Position numbers and translations under genes: made by a program. Positions 51,732 through 60,047 of a stretch of 64,000 nucleotides of DNA are shown one piece after another (the first letter of the stretch is position 1; each line of letters begins with the position of its first letter). Source of the DNA: Planobispora rosea (lineage in GTDB: Bacteria > Actinomycetota > Actinomycetes > Streptosporangiales > Streptosporangiaceae); assembly GCF_014648175.1 (NCBI RefSeq), contig NZ_BMQP01000009.1:62001-126000 (forward strand), read 5' to 3'. The notes under the pieces were generated by a model. The model was not told where the DNA came from. It searched no databases and worked only from the letters and a program-made list of their open reading frames with translations.

Positions 51732-52738
51732 CGTCGTTCCTTCCGGAGCATGAACACCAGGTACGTGCCGCCGATGGCGGCGGTCATGATTCCCACGGGG
51801 AGCTGGACCGGCGCGAACAGGCGCTGCGCCGCCAGGTCGGCCGTCACCAGCAGGACCGCGCCCATCAGGGCGGAGGCGATCATGGTGACGCCGGGGGAGC
51901 GGGAGAGCCTCCGGGCGAGCTGGGGGGCCGCCATGGCGACGAAGATCACCGGTCCGGCGGCCGCGGTGGCGACGCCGCACAGCAGCACACCCGTGACGAC
52001 GGCCGCCGCGCGTACCTTCTCGACCCCGATGCCGGCGGCCCTGGCCGCGTCGTCGCCCATCTCCATCATCCGCAGCGGCCGGGAGATCAGCGCGCAGACC
52101 GGCAGGAGCAGCAGCAGCGCGCAGGCCACCGGGATCGCGTGGTCCCACCCGCGTCCGCTCAGGCTGCCGGTGATCCAGGTCCCCGCGGAGGCGGCGTCGT
52201 TGATGTTGGCCCGGGTCAGCAGGTACCAGTCGACGGAGACCAGCACCGCGCCGACGCCGATCCCGACGAGGACCAGCCGGTAGCTCTGCACGCCGCCCCG
52301 GAACGCCAGACCGTAGACCAGCAGTGCGCTCGCCACGCAGCCCAGCAGCGAGCCGCCCGCGATCTGCCAGGCGGAGCCTCCCGAGACGACCGCGAGGATG
52401 CCGCCGGTCGAGGCGCCGGCGGTGAAGCCGAGGAAGTCGGGGCTGCCGAGCGGGTTGCGGGTCAGGCTCTGCAGGATCGCCCCGCTCAGCCCGAACGCGG
52501 CCCCGACCACCAGGCCCGTCACGACCCGCGGCGCGCGCAGCCTGCCGACGATGAGTTCGGCCGCCGGGGTGCCCTGGCCGAACACCGAGGTCACGATGTC
52601 GGGGATGGGGACGGTGAACTCCCCGGTGGACAGGGCGACCAGGCTGACCGCGACGCCCACGACGATCATCGCGGCCGCGACGGCGATCCCGCGCGGAGAC
52701 AGCCGCACGGACCACGGGCCCAGGCGGAGGACGGTCAT
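51728..52738 (-). CDS. FecCD-family siderophore permease subunit 2
   Basis: A 336-residue membrane subunit with the roughly ten helices of the FecCD family. Visible motifs are GRLRAPRVVTGLVVGAAFGLSGAILQSLTRNPLGSPDFLG, the EAA-like coupling loop and GPVIFVAMAAPQLARRL. It forms a heterodimer channel with the adjacent paralogue. AAGGAG precedes the ATG at 52738, 46 bp after the first permease. It couples translationally to the ATPase downstream. Confidence 0.93.
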   Translation of the reverse strand: MTVLRLGPWSVRLSPRGIAVAAAMIVVGVAVSLVALSTGEFTVPIPDIVTSVFGQGTPAAELIVGRLRAPRVVTGLVVGAAFGLSGAILQSLTRNPLGSPDFLGFTAGASTGGILAVVSGGSAWQIAGGSLLGCVASALLVYGLAFRGGVQSYRLVLVGIGVGAVLVSVDWYLLTRANINDAASAGTWITGSLSGRGWDHAIPVACALLLLLPVCALISRPLRMMEMGDDAARAAGIGVEKVRAAAVVTGVLLCGVATAAAGPVIFVAMAAPQLARRLSRSPGVTMIASALMGAVLLVTADLAAQRLFAPVQLPVGIMTAAIGGTYLVFMLRKERR

Positions 52739-52784
52739 GGGGCCAGGCTCCTTGTGGTGCGACGGGTGGGGGACAGCCGGGCCG

Positions 52785-53852
52785 TCACAGCGCGGCGAGC
52801 CTTCTGCGGCGGGCCAGCAGGATGAACACCGGGGCGCCGACGACGGCACACATGATGCCGACCTGCACCTCGCCCGGGGCCGCGATCACCCGGCCCAGGA
52901 TGTCGGAGCCGAGCAGCACCACGGGGGAGAGCACGACGGTGTACGGCAGCAGCCAGCGCTGGTCCGGGCCGGTGAAGGTGCGCACCGCGTGCGGCACGGC
53001 CAGGCCGACGAACCAGAGCGGTCCGGCGGCGGCGGTGGCGGCCCCGCACAGCAGGGTGACGGCGACCGCGGTCAGCACCCGGGTCCGTCCCACGCCCACG
53101 CCCAGGGAGCGCCCGGCGTCATCGCCGAGGGCGAGCGCGTTGAGCGGCCCGGCCAGCAGGAGCCCGAGCACCAGCCCCGCGATCAGGAACGGCGCGAGCC
53201 GTACGGCGATGTCCGGGGTCGGCCCGGCCAGCGAGCCGGTCAGCCAGAACCGCATGCGGTCGAAGGTGGCGACGTCCATGCGCAGGATCGCGGAGGCGGC
53301 GGCGTGGAAGACCATGCCCAGGGCGACGCCGGCCAGCGCCAGCCGCACGGGGCTCGCGCCGGACCGTCCCGCCGAGCCCAGCGCGTAGGCCAGGACGGCC
53401 GACAGCGCCGCCCCGGCGAAGGCGAACCACACGTAGACCGCCGGGTCGGACAGGCCCAGCAGGCCGAGGGCGACGGTCACGCCGAGCGCGGCGCCGTAGT
53501 TGATGCCGAGCAGGCCCGGGTCGGCGAGCGGGTTGCGGGTCAGGCTCTGCATGAGCGCCCCGGCCAGGCCGAGCGCCGCGCCCACCCCGAGGCCGAGCAG
53601 GGTGCGCGGCACGCGCAGCTCCCGGATCACGGTGTGGTCGGTGGAGCCGTCGGGCGCGGTCAGCGCGTCCACCACGGTGGAGAGCGGGACCGAGCGGGAG
53701 CCCACCGCGATGCCGACCAGCGTCAGCAGCACCAGCACGCCCAGGCCGGCCAGCAGTCCTGCGGACAGCGCGGCCGCACGCCCCGTCCGCCGCGGTGGCA
53801 CGTGTCCGGGCCGTCGCCCGGGCGCTGCCTCGATCACACCGGCCGGGCTCAC
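52785..53852 (-). CDS. FecCD-family siderophore permease subunit 1
   Basis: A 355-residue permease with a 28-residue cytoplasmic N-terminus, about ten helices and the family signatures LRVPRTLLGLGVGAALGLAGALMQSLTRNPLADPGLLG and GPLWFVGLAVPHAVRTF. It is the first gene of the transporter operon, with an iron box 24 bp before the GTG at 53852. GAGAGGGGG precedes that start. It is divergent from the binding protein. Confidence 0.93.
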   Translation of the reverse strand: MSPAGVIEAAPGRRPGHVPPRRTGRAAALSAGLLAGLGVLVLLTLVGIAVGSRSVPLSTVVDALTAPDGSTDHTVIRELRVPRTLLGLGVGAALGLAGALMQSLTRNPLADPGLLGINYGAALGVTVALGLLGLSDPAVYVWFAFAGAALSAVLAYALGSAGRSGASPVRLALAGVALGMVFHAAASAILRMDVATFDRMRFWLTGSLAGPTPDIAVRLAPFLIAGLVLGLLLAGPLNALALGDDAGRSLGVGVGRTRVLTAVAVTLLCGAATAAAGPLWFVGLAVPHAVRTFTGPDQRWLLPYTVVLSPVVLLGSDILGRVIAAPGEVQVGIMCAVVGAPVFILLARRRRLAAL

Positions 53853-53875
53853 CCGACCCCCTCTCGTCCATGTGG

Positions 53876-53894
53876 TTAGGTAAGGCTAATCTGA
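53876..53894 (-). promoter_or_regulatory. DtxR/IdeR-type iron box 1 (permease side)
   Basis: TTAGGTAAGGCTAATCTGA agrees with the iron-box consensus TTAGGTTAGGCTAACCTAA at 16 of 19 positions. It would let an iron-loaded DtxR-family repressor shut down the permease operon. Confidence 0.85.
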
Positions 53895-53905
53895 TGCCTG
53901 AGTAA

Positions 53906-53924
53906 TTAGGTAAGCCTATCCTTT
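53906..53924 (+). promoter_or_regulatory. DtxR/IdeR-type iron box 2 (binding-protein side)
   Basis: TTAGGTAAGCCTATCCTTT is a weaker copy 30 bp from box 1, ending 10 bp before the binding-protein start. Two boxes give each divergent promoter its own site. Confidence 0.78.
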
Positions 53925-53934
53925 GGAGAGGGAA

Positions 53935-54954
53935 ATGTCGCTATCCGTCCTGTCCCGTCGGGGGTTCCTGGCCGCCGGTCTCGGTGCCACCCTGCTCACC
54001 CTCGCCGCGTGCGGAGGGGATGAGCACAAGCCCGCCGCCGGAAGCGCCGCGTCCCCCTCCGCACCGGCCGCGGGTCCCTGGAGCTTCACCGACGACCGGG
54101 GCAAGAAGCTCGACCTGCCCAAACGCCCCGAGCGGATCGTGGCACAGGTCGGCGCCGCCGCCGTGCTGTGGGACTTCGGCGTCCGGCCGATCGCGGTGTT
54201 CGGCCCGCACAAGCTGAAGGACGGTTCCAAGGACCCCCAGATCGGCGCCGTCGACCTCGCCGGCGTCGAGACGCTGGGCAACGTCTGGGACGAGTTCAAC
54301 GTCGAGAAGTACATCTCGCTCCAGCCCGAGCTGCTGGTCAGCGGCATGTACAACGGCGACACCCTCTGGTACGTCCCGGAGAAGTCCACCGCCACCATCG
54401 AGCAGGCCGCGCCCACCCTCGGCGTCAAGCTGTACGGCAGGTCGATCCCCGACCTGATCGCCCGGTACGGCGAGGTGGCCGCGTCCCTCGGCGCCGACCT
54501 GAACGCCCCCGCGGTGACCGAGGCGAAGGCGAAGTTCGAGGCGGCCTCCAAGGCGCTGGTCACCCCGGAGGCCAAGCAGCTGAAGGTCGTGTTCATGGCC
54601 GGCGGCCCCGAGTCGTTGTGGATCGCCAACTTCAAGGACCACATCGACGTGGGCTACGTCAAGGAGCTGGGCCTGGACGTCGTCGTCCCGGACAAGGTCG
54701 ACGAGGCCGGGTACTGGGAGACCCTGAGCTGGGAGAACGCCGACAAGTACAAGGCCGACGTGATCTTCGTCGACGCCCGCGCGCAGTCGATGCAGGTCCC
54801 GGAGATGATGAAGAAGCCGACCTTCGCCCAGCTCCCCGCGGTCAAGGCCGGGCAGGTCTACCCCTGGCGGGCCGAGCAGCGCTACAGCTACCAGGGCTAC
54901 GCCGAGATGCTGGAGGAGCTGTCCGCCAACCTCGCCAAGGCGAAGAAGCTGTAG
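53935..54954 (+). CDS. Siderophore-binding lipoprotein (FepB/FecB-like)
   Basis: Captures ferric siderophore outside the membrane and delivers it to the divergent FecCD permease. The 339-residue protein has a twin-arginine-like signal SRRGFLAAG with lipobox LAAC (lipidated Cys26), then the periplasmic-binding fold DDRGKKLDLPKRPERIVAQVGAAAVLWDFGV and the ending LPAVKAGQVYPWR. GGAGAGGGAA precedes the ATG. Xenosiderophore and self-siderophore systems look alike, so the ligand is open; no synthesis genes are in the window. Confidence 0.92.
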   Translation: MSLSVLSRRGFLAAGLGATLLTLAACGGDEHKPAAGSAASPSAPAAGPWSFTDDRGKKLDLPKRPERIVAQVGAAAVLWDFGVRPIAVFGPHKLKDGSKDPQIGAVDLAGVETLGNVWDEFNVEKYISLQPELLVSGMYNGDTLWYVPEKSTATIEQAAPTLGVKLYGRSIPDLIARYGEVAASLGADLNAPAVTEAKAKFEAASKALVTPEAKQLKVVFMAGGPESLWIANFKDHIDVGYVKELGLDVVVPDKVDEAGYWETLSWENADKYKADVIFVDARAQSMQVPEMMKKPTFAQLPAVKAGQVYPWRAEQRYSYQGYAEMLEELSANLAKAKKL

Positions 54955-54980
54955 GAGCGCCGGCCGCGGCCGTGGACGGG

Positions 54981-57377
54981 TCAGGCGAACGCGCCGCGGA
55001 CCTCGACGATGTCGGCCAGGGGGAACTCCAGGTAGTCGCCGGCCTCCTCGCACCACGCGTCGAGCACACCGCTGCGCAGCTCGCCGTGGCTGACGGTGGC
55101 GGTCACGCCGTCGGCCAGCGTGATCGCCGCCCGGACGCCGCGGTCGACCACGAAGCCCAGCAGGGACTGCTGGGCGGTGGGCAGCCGGGAGGCCATCCGG
55201 CCGATGACCGCCCAGGTGCGCGCGACGGGCTGGGCGCTCCCGCCCTCGGAGGACAGCAGCCGCCGCGCGTGCTCGTGCGGGTCCGGCGGGGGCTCCACCA
55301 GCACGTGGGCCGGCGGCTCCAGCTCGGCGACCTGGCCGCCCGGGAGCAGGATCAGCCGCCCGCCCGCAGGCTCCTCGATGCGGGTCCGGCGGACGGTGAT
55401 CTCGCCGGTGTCCTCGATCGGGACCGGGGCGTACCCGCTCTCCCGCAGCGCGGCCAGGGTCTTGTCGGCGGGCATCGAGCTGGCCAGCACGGTCGGCGCG
55501 AGCAGCCGCAGGCCCAGCCTGCCGAGCTTGCGGTGACCGGCGATCTCGGCCAGCAGCGCCGGGTCGGAGGCCTGCACGATGCAGGCGACCGTGGTCACCG
55601 TGACCTCGCCGTGCCGCCTGGCCACGTCGCGCACGAGGTACTCCAGCGGCTGGGGCAGGGCGCCCACCTCGGCGAGGTCGGCGAGCAGACCCTCGGCGGT
55701 GTAGCCGGAGTCCAGGGCGGCGCGCACGCTCGCCGGGCTGAAGCGCCACACCGAGGCCGCGCCGCGCGACTCCCGATCGGCGGCCCGGTCCAGCAGCTCG
55801 GCGAGCTCCGCCGAGGGCGGCCCGGTCACCACGGCGGTCAGGTCGGCCCCGAACAGGGCGCTGCGCCGCACGCTGGCCATCGCCCGGGTCGAGCACTCCA
55901 CCAGAGCCGGGTCGTGCTCCACGACCGGCGCGGAGTCGTCGCTCTCCTCTCCGGCGTCGGCGTGCAGGGCGGCCAGCACGCGGCCCAGATCGGTGATCGC
56001 GTCATGGGCGACCAGGCCGAGCAGGCGGGCCTCCTCCAGGACCGCGGGCACGCACTCGGCCAGCAGCGCCTGGTCCAGCAGCGGGGCGTGCCAGTGGGTG
56101 AGGCGGACCAGCCCGGCCCGGTCGGCGCAGGCCGTACTGGCCGGGAGCCGGGCCAGCACGCCGAGCACCGCCCGGCGGGCCTGGGCGATCGAGGCCCCGG
56201 CGGGGTCGTCGCCGAGCACCGTGCCGTACTTGCCGCCGGTACGGCGCAGCGACGAGCGCTCCATCCGCCACCACGCCGCCAGCAGCACGCGGAGCCTGGC
56301 GGGCGCGTCGTCCAGCCGCCAGCGGTCGAACCGGTCGGTGGGCACCAGGCCGCCGGAGGACTCGTCCCAGGCCAGCAGCCGGGCCACCGCGCAGACCTCC
56401 AGCAGCAGCCGGGTCTCGTCCTCGTCGCAGCCGGTCTCCCTGGCCATCCGCCGTACCTCGCGGACCCCGATCCCGCCCGCCTTGAGCAGGGGAAGGGGGG
56501 TCTTGGCGGTGTTCTCCAGCATCGCGGCGCAGCGCTCGACCACGTGCGGGGCGGCCAGGGTCATCAGGTGATCCACGCCCTCGGGGTCCGCCGGAAGCGT
56601 GGCGAGGTCGGGGGCGACGGGGGTGAACGGGGGACGGTAGCCGGGACCGCGCAGCGCGAGCGTCACCTCCCGCGGCATCTCGCCCACGTTCCAGCTGGGC
56701 CGGAAGATCAGGCCGTGGTCGGCGGCCCACTTCTCCGGCGTGCCGGGGACGACGAACCGGCCGCCGTCCACGTCGCGGACGGGACCGTCCCAGGCGAAGT
56801 CCTCCAGCAGCCGTTCGGCGCCGGCCGGAGCCCGCTCGACCAGGACCGCCACCCGGGCCGGGTCGGACAGGAACTCGGAGATCGCGGCGATCATGCGCCG
56901 CTTGTGCCCCTGCGGCAGGCCGAGCGACCTCGCCAGCCCGCGCAGGGAGTCGACGCTGGTCGTCCAGGAGTTCAGATAGTGGGAGAGCGGCTCGCCGAGC
57001 CCGCACGGAGCCGTCCACCAGCGGCTGAGAGCGCCGGCGAACCGGATCCGGCCCTCGCCGTCCGGCCAGGCCAGGGCGTGGTCGGAGAGCAGGTCGAGCC
57101 AGGGCGTCACCTCGGCCTCGGGCACGCCGAGGAACCCCGCCAGGTCCGCCACGCCGACCCGGTCGCCCAGGGCCAGCGCGGCCTCGGCGACCTCCAGGGC
57201 GGGCAGCGGCAGGGTGCGCAGCACCTCCAGCACGGCGAAACCGTTTCCCAGCCGCTGCGCCAGCGTGTCGAGGCGGCGTGGCCACGGCGGGGTGATGGCG
57301 TCCAGCCGGTTGGCCAGGACGCGGGCGAGCCGTTCCTCGTCGAGGGTTTTCAACCAGCCGAGCAGGTGATCGTCCAT
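54981..57377 (-). CDS. Helicase-associated (XPB/Ssl2-like) protein without helicase motifs
   Basis: A 798-residue cytoplasmic protein common in actinobacteria. A helical, winged-helix-rich N-terminal region (about 1-480, repeated ALARSLGLPQGHKRRMIAAI-type segments) is followed by a XPB/Ssl2-like helicase-associated domain (about 520-660: GPPSAELAELLDRAADRESRG, WRFSPASVRAALDSGYTAEGLLADL) and a C-terminal domain. No Walker motifs are seen. In many genomes it lies beside the XPB helicase gene; here it stands alone, so it may act with a distant helicase in DNA repair. Confidence 0.75.
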   Translation of the reverse strand: MDDHLLGWLKTLDEERLARVLANRLDAITPPWPRRLDTLAQRLGNGFAVLEVLRTLPLPALEVAEAALALGDRVGVADLAGFLGVPEAEVTPWLDLLSDHALAWPDGEGRIRFAGALSRWWTAPCGLGEPLSHYLNSWTTSVDSLRGLARSLGLPQGHKRRMIAAISEFLSDPARVAVLVERAPAGAERLLEDFAWDGPVRDVDGGRFVVPGTPEKWAADHGLIFRPSWNVGEMPREVTLALRGPGYRPPFTPVAPDLATLPADPEGVDHLMTLAAPHVVERCAAMLENTAKTPLPLLKAGGIGVREVRRMARETGCDEDETRLLLEVCAVARLLAWDESSGGLVPTDRFDRWRLDDAPARLRVLLAAWWRMERSSLRRTGGKYGTVLGDDPAGASIAQARRAVLGVLARLPASTACADRAGLVRLTHWHAPLLDQALLAECVPAVLEEARLLGLVAHDAITDLGRVLAALHADAGEESDDSAPVVEHDPALVECSTRAMASVRRSALFGADLTAVVTGPPSAELAELLDRAADRESRGAASVWRFSPASVRAALDSGYTAEGLLADLAEVGALPQPLEYLVRDVARRHGEVTVTTVACIVQASDPALLAEIAGHRKLGRLGLRLLAPTVLASSMPADKTLAALRESGYAPVPIEDTGEITVRRTRIEEPAGGRLILLPGGQVAELEPPAHVLVEPPPDPHEHARRLLSSEGGSAQPVARTWAVIGRMASRLPTAQQSLLGFVVDRGVRAAITLADGVTATVSHGELRSGVLDAWCEEAGDYLEFPLADIVEVRGAFA

Positions 57378-57725
57378 CTCGCAGCTCTCTTAGGAATCTC
57401 GCGCGGGGGACTTTCCGTGAGCCATGGACCTCAACGGTAATGCAGAGGGGATGCCCGGGGGTGTGCACCGCGCGGAATGCAACGTGTTCCATGGGGGGCT
57501 GTGGTGTGATTTGCCGGATTTGGTGCGGTCCCGGGCCGACGCCGGGGGCGACGCCGGCCCGGGACCGACCGGCGCCAGAAGAGGGGAAGGGGCGGCGCCT
57601 TCTGGGGAGGGCTCAGGTTCTCGGGCGGGAGAGGGGCGGGATGCGCGGGGCCCCGCCGGTGAGGGGGCGGGAGGTCGTGGGCGGGGGGTGTCGGGGGGCG
57701 GGCGCCGGAGGAGTGCCCGGCGGAG
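57378..57725. other. G-rich intergenic region
   Basis: About 350 bp with no supported gene. The right half (57604-57703) is strongly G-rich on the plus strand, with repeated GGGG and GGGGGG runs able to form G-quadruplexes. A palindrome CGGGGCCCCG lies within it. It may separate transcription units. Confidence 0.5.
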
Positions 57726-58280
57726 TCAGGGCCGAAGGACGGCCCAGACGATTTTGCCGTATGGAGCGAGCGGTGCCCAGCCCCAGCGGACGCTGAGCGA
57801 CTCGACGATGTGCAGCCCCAGCCCGCCGACCTCCAGGGGCTCGGGGTCGCGGAGCGAGGGTGATCCGGCGCCCGGATCGTTGAGCGCGCACGCGACCAGG
57901 TCGCCCCTGCGGATCAGGGAGAGCCGGACCGGCTCCCTGCTGTGCGCCGCGGCCAGCCGCAGACCGTGCCTGATCGCGTTGGTGGCCAGCTCCGAGACGA
58001 CCAGTTCCATGTTCTCGCGCAGGTCCTCCAGCTTCCAGCCGGTGAGGGTCCCCAGGGCGAAGCTCCGCGCGGAGTGGACGGACTCGGTGTCCGGGGGGAG
58101 GACGAAGGTGGCGCTGGCCGCCGCGAGTCCGGATGGCGAGGCCGCGGAGGACCCGGGGAGGAGATCACGGGCCGGGTCGGGCCACCAGCCGACAGGCGGC
58201 CACCAGTCGAGCGTCGTCCAGACGGGGCGGGCGGGCGCGGTGGGGGCGGACTGCACGCGATCATCATGAGGCATACTCAT
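57726..58280 (-). CDS. ATP-binding anti-sigma-factor-like protein (HATPase_c_2)
   Basis: A 184-residue GHKL ATPase related to SpoIIAB/RsbW. It has the N-box ENMELVVSELATNAIRHG near 105-120, RLSLIRRGDLVACALNDPGAG and GGLGLHIVESLSVRWGW. A tryptophan-rich N-terminal tail (WWPPVGWWPD) precedes the fold. It diverges from a DUF5753 HTH gene and DUF397 gene, the arrangement of the WhiJ-type loci of Streptomyces. Start ATG at 58280 has no good ribosome-binding site; an in-frame ATG two codons later is also possible. Confidence 0.82.
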   Translation of the reverse strand: MSMPHDDRVQSAPTAPARPVWTTLDWWPPVGWWPDPARDLLPGSSAASPSGLAAASATFVLPPDTESVHSARSFALGTLTGWKLEDLRENMELVVSELATNAIRHGLRLAAAHSREPVRLSLIRRGDLVACALNDPGAGSPSLRDPEPLEVGGLGLHIVESLSVRWGWAPLAPYGKIVWAVLRP

Positions 58281-58340
58281 GTGCAGGTGCAAGAGCAACT
58301 GCAAGAGCGGATGCACGTGCAGACGTGTTGTGCAGACGCT
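58281..58340. repeat. 12-bp periodic repeats in the divergent leader
   Basis: TGCAAGAGC-like units begin at 58288, 58300 and 58312. GTGCAGACG recurs at 58318 and 58330, again 12 bp apart. They lie directly upstream of the anti-sigma-like start codon and about 110-170 bp upstream of the HTH gene. Confidence 0.7.
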
Positions 58341-58451
58341 ACGGTACCCCTGTTTCGGTAAGTCCGGAGGAAAGGGGATCTTGTTCGTAGCCGGGAAATT
58401 CCCGGTTCCGAGATGACAAACTGTGATCAGGAAGCGAGCAAGGAGAACCAC

Positions 58452-59318
58452 GTGTCCATCGACCCTCCGGGTACCGGTTCCACTGTCCGGCGGATCATGC
58501 TCGGCGCGAGTCTGCGCCGTCTGCGTGAGGAGAAAGGGCTCACCCGGGAGGCGGCGGGATTCCATATCCGCGCCTCCGAGTCCAAGATCAGCCGGATGGA
58601 ACTGGGCCGGGTCGGGTTCAAGACCCGGGACGTGGAAGACCTGCTCACCTTGTACGGCGTGCTCGACGACGTGGAACGGCGCGGCCTGCTGGAGATGGTC
58701 CGCGAGGCGAACACCCCCGGATGGTGGCACAAGTACGGCGACCTGCTGCCGTCCTGGTTCACCACCTACGTGGGGCTGGAGGAGGCGGCGAACGTGATCC
58801 GCACCTATGAGGTGCAGTTCGTTCCCGGCCTGCTGCAGACGGCCGCCTACGCGCGAACCGTGATCCGGTTGGGCTACCCGGACGTGCCCGAGGCGGAGAT
58901 CGAGCGCCGGGTTCATATGCGCATGCAGCGGCAGGAGCGTCTGGCCAAGCCGGACGGTCCGCGCCTGTGGGCCGTCATCGACGAAGCGGCTCTGAAACGG
59001 CCGATCGGAGGCAGGGACACCATGCGTGAGCAGCTCCGGCATCTGCTGGAGGCGGCCACGCTGCCCAACATCACCATCCAGGTGATGCCCTTCAAGTTCG
59101 GCATGCATGCGGCCGAGGGTGGCGCGTTCAGCATCCTCAGATTTCCCGAGTCCGATCTGTCGGACGTCGTTTATGTCGAGCAGCTCTGGGGGGCCCTCTA
59201 CCTGGACAAACGTGAGGAAGTCGATCCCTACCTCACGGCCATGGAGCAGCTGTGCGTCGAGAGCACGACGCCCGGGGGCACCACCGAGATTCTCGGCTCC
59301 CATCTCAGAGAGATCTAA
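58452..59318 (+). CDS. XRE-family HTH regulator with DUF5753 domain (WhiJ-like)
   Basis: A 288-residue regulator. The helix-turn-helix (about 12-70: MLGASLRRLREEKGLTREAAGFHIRASESKISRMELGRVGFK) is followed by the DUF5753 domain (about 95-275: SWFTTYVGLEEAANVIRTYEVQFVPGLLQTAAYAR, ending LRFPESDLSDVVYVEQLWGALYL). Streptomyces WhiJ and its relatives are linked to development and partner a DUF397 protein encoded next door, as here. GTG at 58452 follows AAGGAG; an upstream GTG or ATG would add residues without a ribosome-binding site. Confidence 0.92.
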   Translation: MSIDPPGTGSTVRRIMLGASLRRLREEKGLTREAAGFHIRASESKISRMELGRVGFKTRDVEDLLTLYGVLDDVERRGLLEMVREANTPGWWHKYGDLLPSWFTTYVGLEEAANVIRTYEVQFVPGLLQTAAYARTVIRLGYPDVPEAEIERRVHMRMQRQERLAKPDGPRLWAVIDEAALKRPIGGRDTMREQLRHLLEAATLPNITIQVMPFKFGMHAAEGGAFSILRFPESDLSDVVYVEQLWGALYLDKREEVDPYLTAMEQLCVESTTPGGTTEILGSHLREI

Positions 59319-59555
59319 ATGGAGCAGACCTATAACGGCATGCCCGCCACCGAGCTGGCCGGGGCCGAGTGGCGAAAGAGCCGCTACAGCAACTCGCAGG
59401 GCAACTGCGTCGAACTCGCCGAGCTGCCGGACGGCAGCGTGGCGGTCCGCAACTCCCGCTTTCCGGACGGGCCCGCCCTGATCTACACCCGTGACGAGAT
59501 CCGGGCGCTGGTGCTCGGGGTGAAGGACGGGGAGTTCGACAGCCTGACGGCGTAA
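59319..59555 (+). CDS. DUF397 protein (BldB/WhiJ-partner type)
   Basis: A 78-residue partner of the WhiJ-like regulator, carrying the DUF397 signature WRKSRYSNSQGNCVELAEL and VAVRNSRFPDGPALIYTRDE. Related small proteins such as the WhiJ partners act as antagonists or co-regulators of the HTH protein. Its ATG abuts the stop codon of the regulator (TAAATG), giving strict translational coupling. A hairpin follows the gene. Confidence 0.95.
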   Translation: MEQTYNGMPATELAGAEWRKSRYSNSQGNCVELAELPDGSVAVRNSRFPDGPALIYTRDEIRALVLGVKDGEFDSLTA

Positions 59556-59568
59556 CACTGTTTTTACT

Positions 59569-59601
59569 TCCGGCGCGCACGGTTAACCCGGGCGCGCCGG
59601 A
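59569..59601 (+). terminator. Hairpin terminator after the DUF397 gene
   Basis: TCCGGCGCGC (59569-59578) and GCGCGCCGGA (59592-59601) form a perfect 10-bp stem with a 13-nt loop, 13 bp after the stop codon. Confidence 0.75.
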
Positions 59602-59673
59602 GGCGTAACGGGGCGGGGCGGCCGGTCGGGAAGAGTTCGGAACCACCGGAGAAGGGAAGAGGGGGAACCGAAC

Positions 59674-59946
59674 GTGCCCGAGGAGACGACCCAGATGACG
59701 CTGTATCCCGTGGCCGACGACGTGCTGCTCGCACCGGGCGGCCGGGTCGTGATCCGTACCTACGGCGTCGGTTCGGCGGCGGGGGACGACGGCGCGGCGG
59801 TGTCCTACCGCACCTGGGTGACGGGGGTGCGCGACCAGCCGCGCTACTGGCGCTGGGGTCACTTCGAGGACGCCCGCCACGGGCACCGCATGGTCGTCGA
59901 GTGGCTGACCGGCCGCGGCCCGCAGCCCGCCGCGGCGGCCGCCTGA
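59674..59946 (+). CDS. Small protein of unknown function
   Basis: Ninety residues with a beta-rich middle (PVADDVLLAPGGRVVIRTYGVG) and an aromatic, basic half (RDQPRYWRWGHFEDARHGHRMVVEWL). No cysteine, no membrane segment. GAAGAGGGGGAACC precedes the GTG at 59674, supporting translation. It resembles no family I can name. It stands alone after the terminator of the HTH/DUF397 genes. Confidence 0.6.
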   Translation: MPEETTQMTLYPVADDVLLAPGGRVVIRTYGVGSAAGDDGAAVSYRTWVTGVRDQPRYWRWGHFEDARHGHRMVVEWLTGRGPQPAAAAA

Positions 59947-60005
59947 CGCCTCCCCGCCCGTACGGCGTGCCGCTTCCCGGCCTGTACGGCACGCGGCTCC
60001 TCGGC

Positions 60006-60032
60006 TAGATTGCCAACCAAGCATCTGCTTGG
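60006..60032. promoter_or_regulatory. Promoter -10 with TetR-type operator
   Basis: TAGATT (60006-60011) is directly followed by CCAAGCA-TC-TGCTTGG (60017-60032), a perfect dyad with 7-bp arms covering the expected start site. The gene's GTG is 15 bp downstream. The shape is typical of TetR-family sites. Confidence 0.65.
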
Positions 60033-60047
60033 GACGGGAGGGCCGTC

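Noticed and set aside
51728..52849. Longer start for the second FecCD permease
   Set aside because: The extra 37 residues are a Cys/Pro/Ser-rich non-membrane stretch overlapping the upstream permease; AAGGAG supports the ATG at 52738.
54961..54972. CGGCCGCGGCCG palindrome between convergent genes as a terminator
   Set aside because: Self-complementary without a loop, and such GC palindromes are frequent in this DNA.
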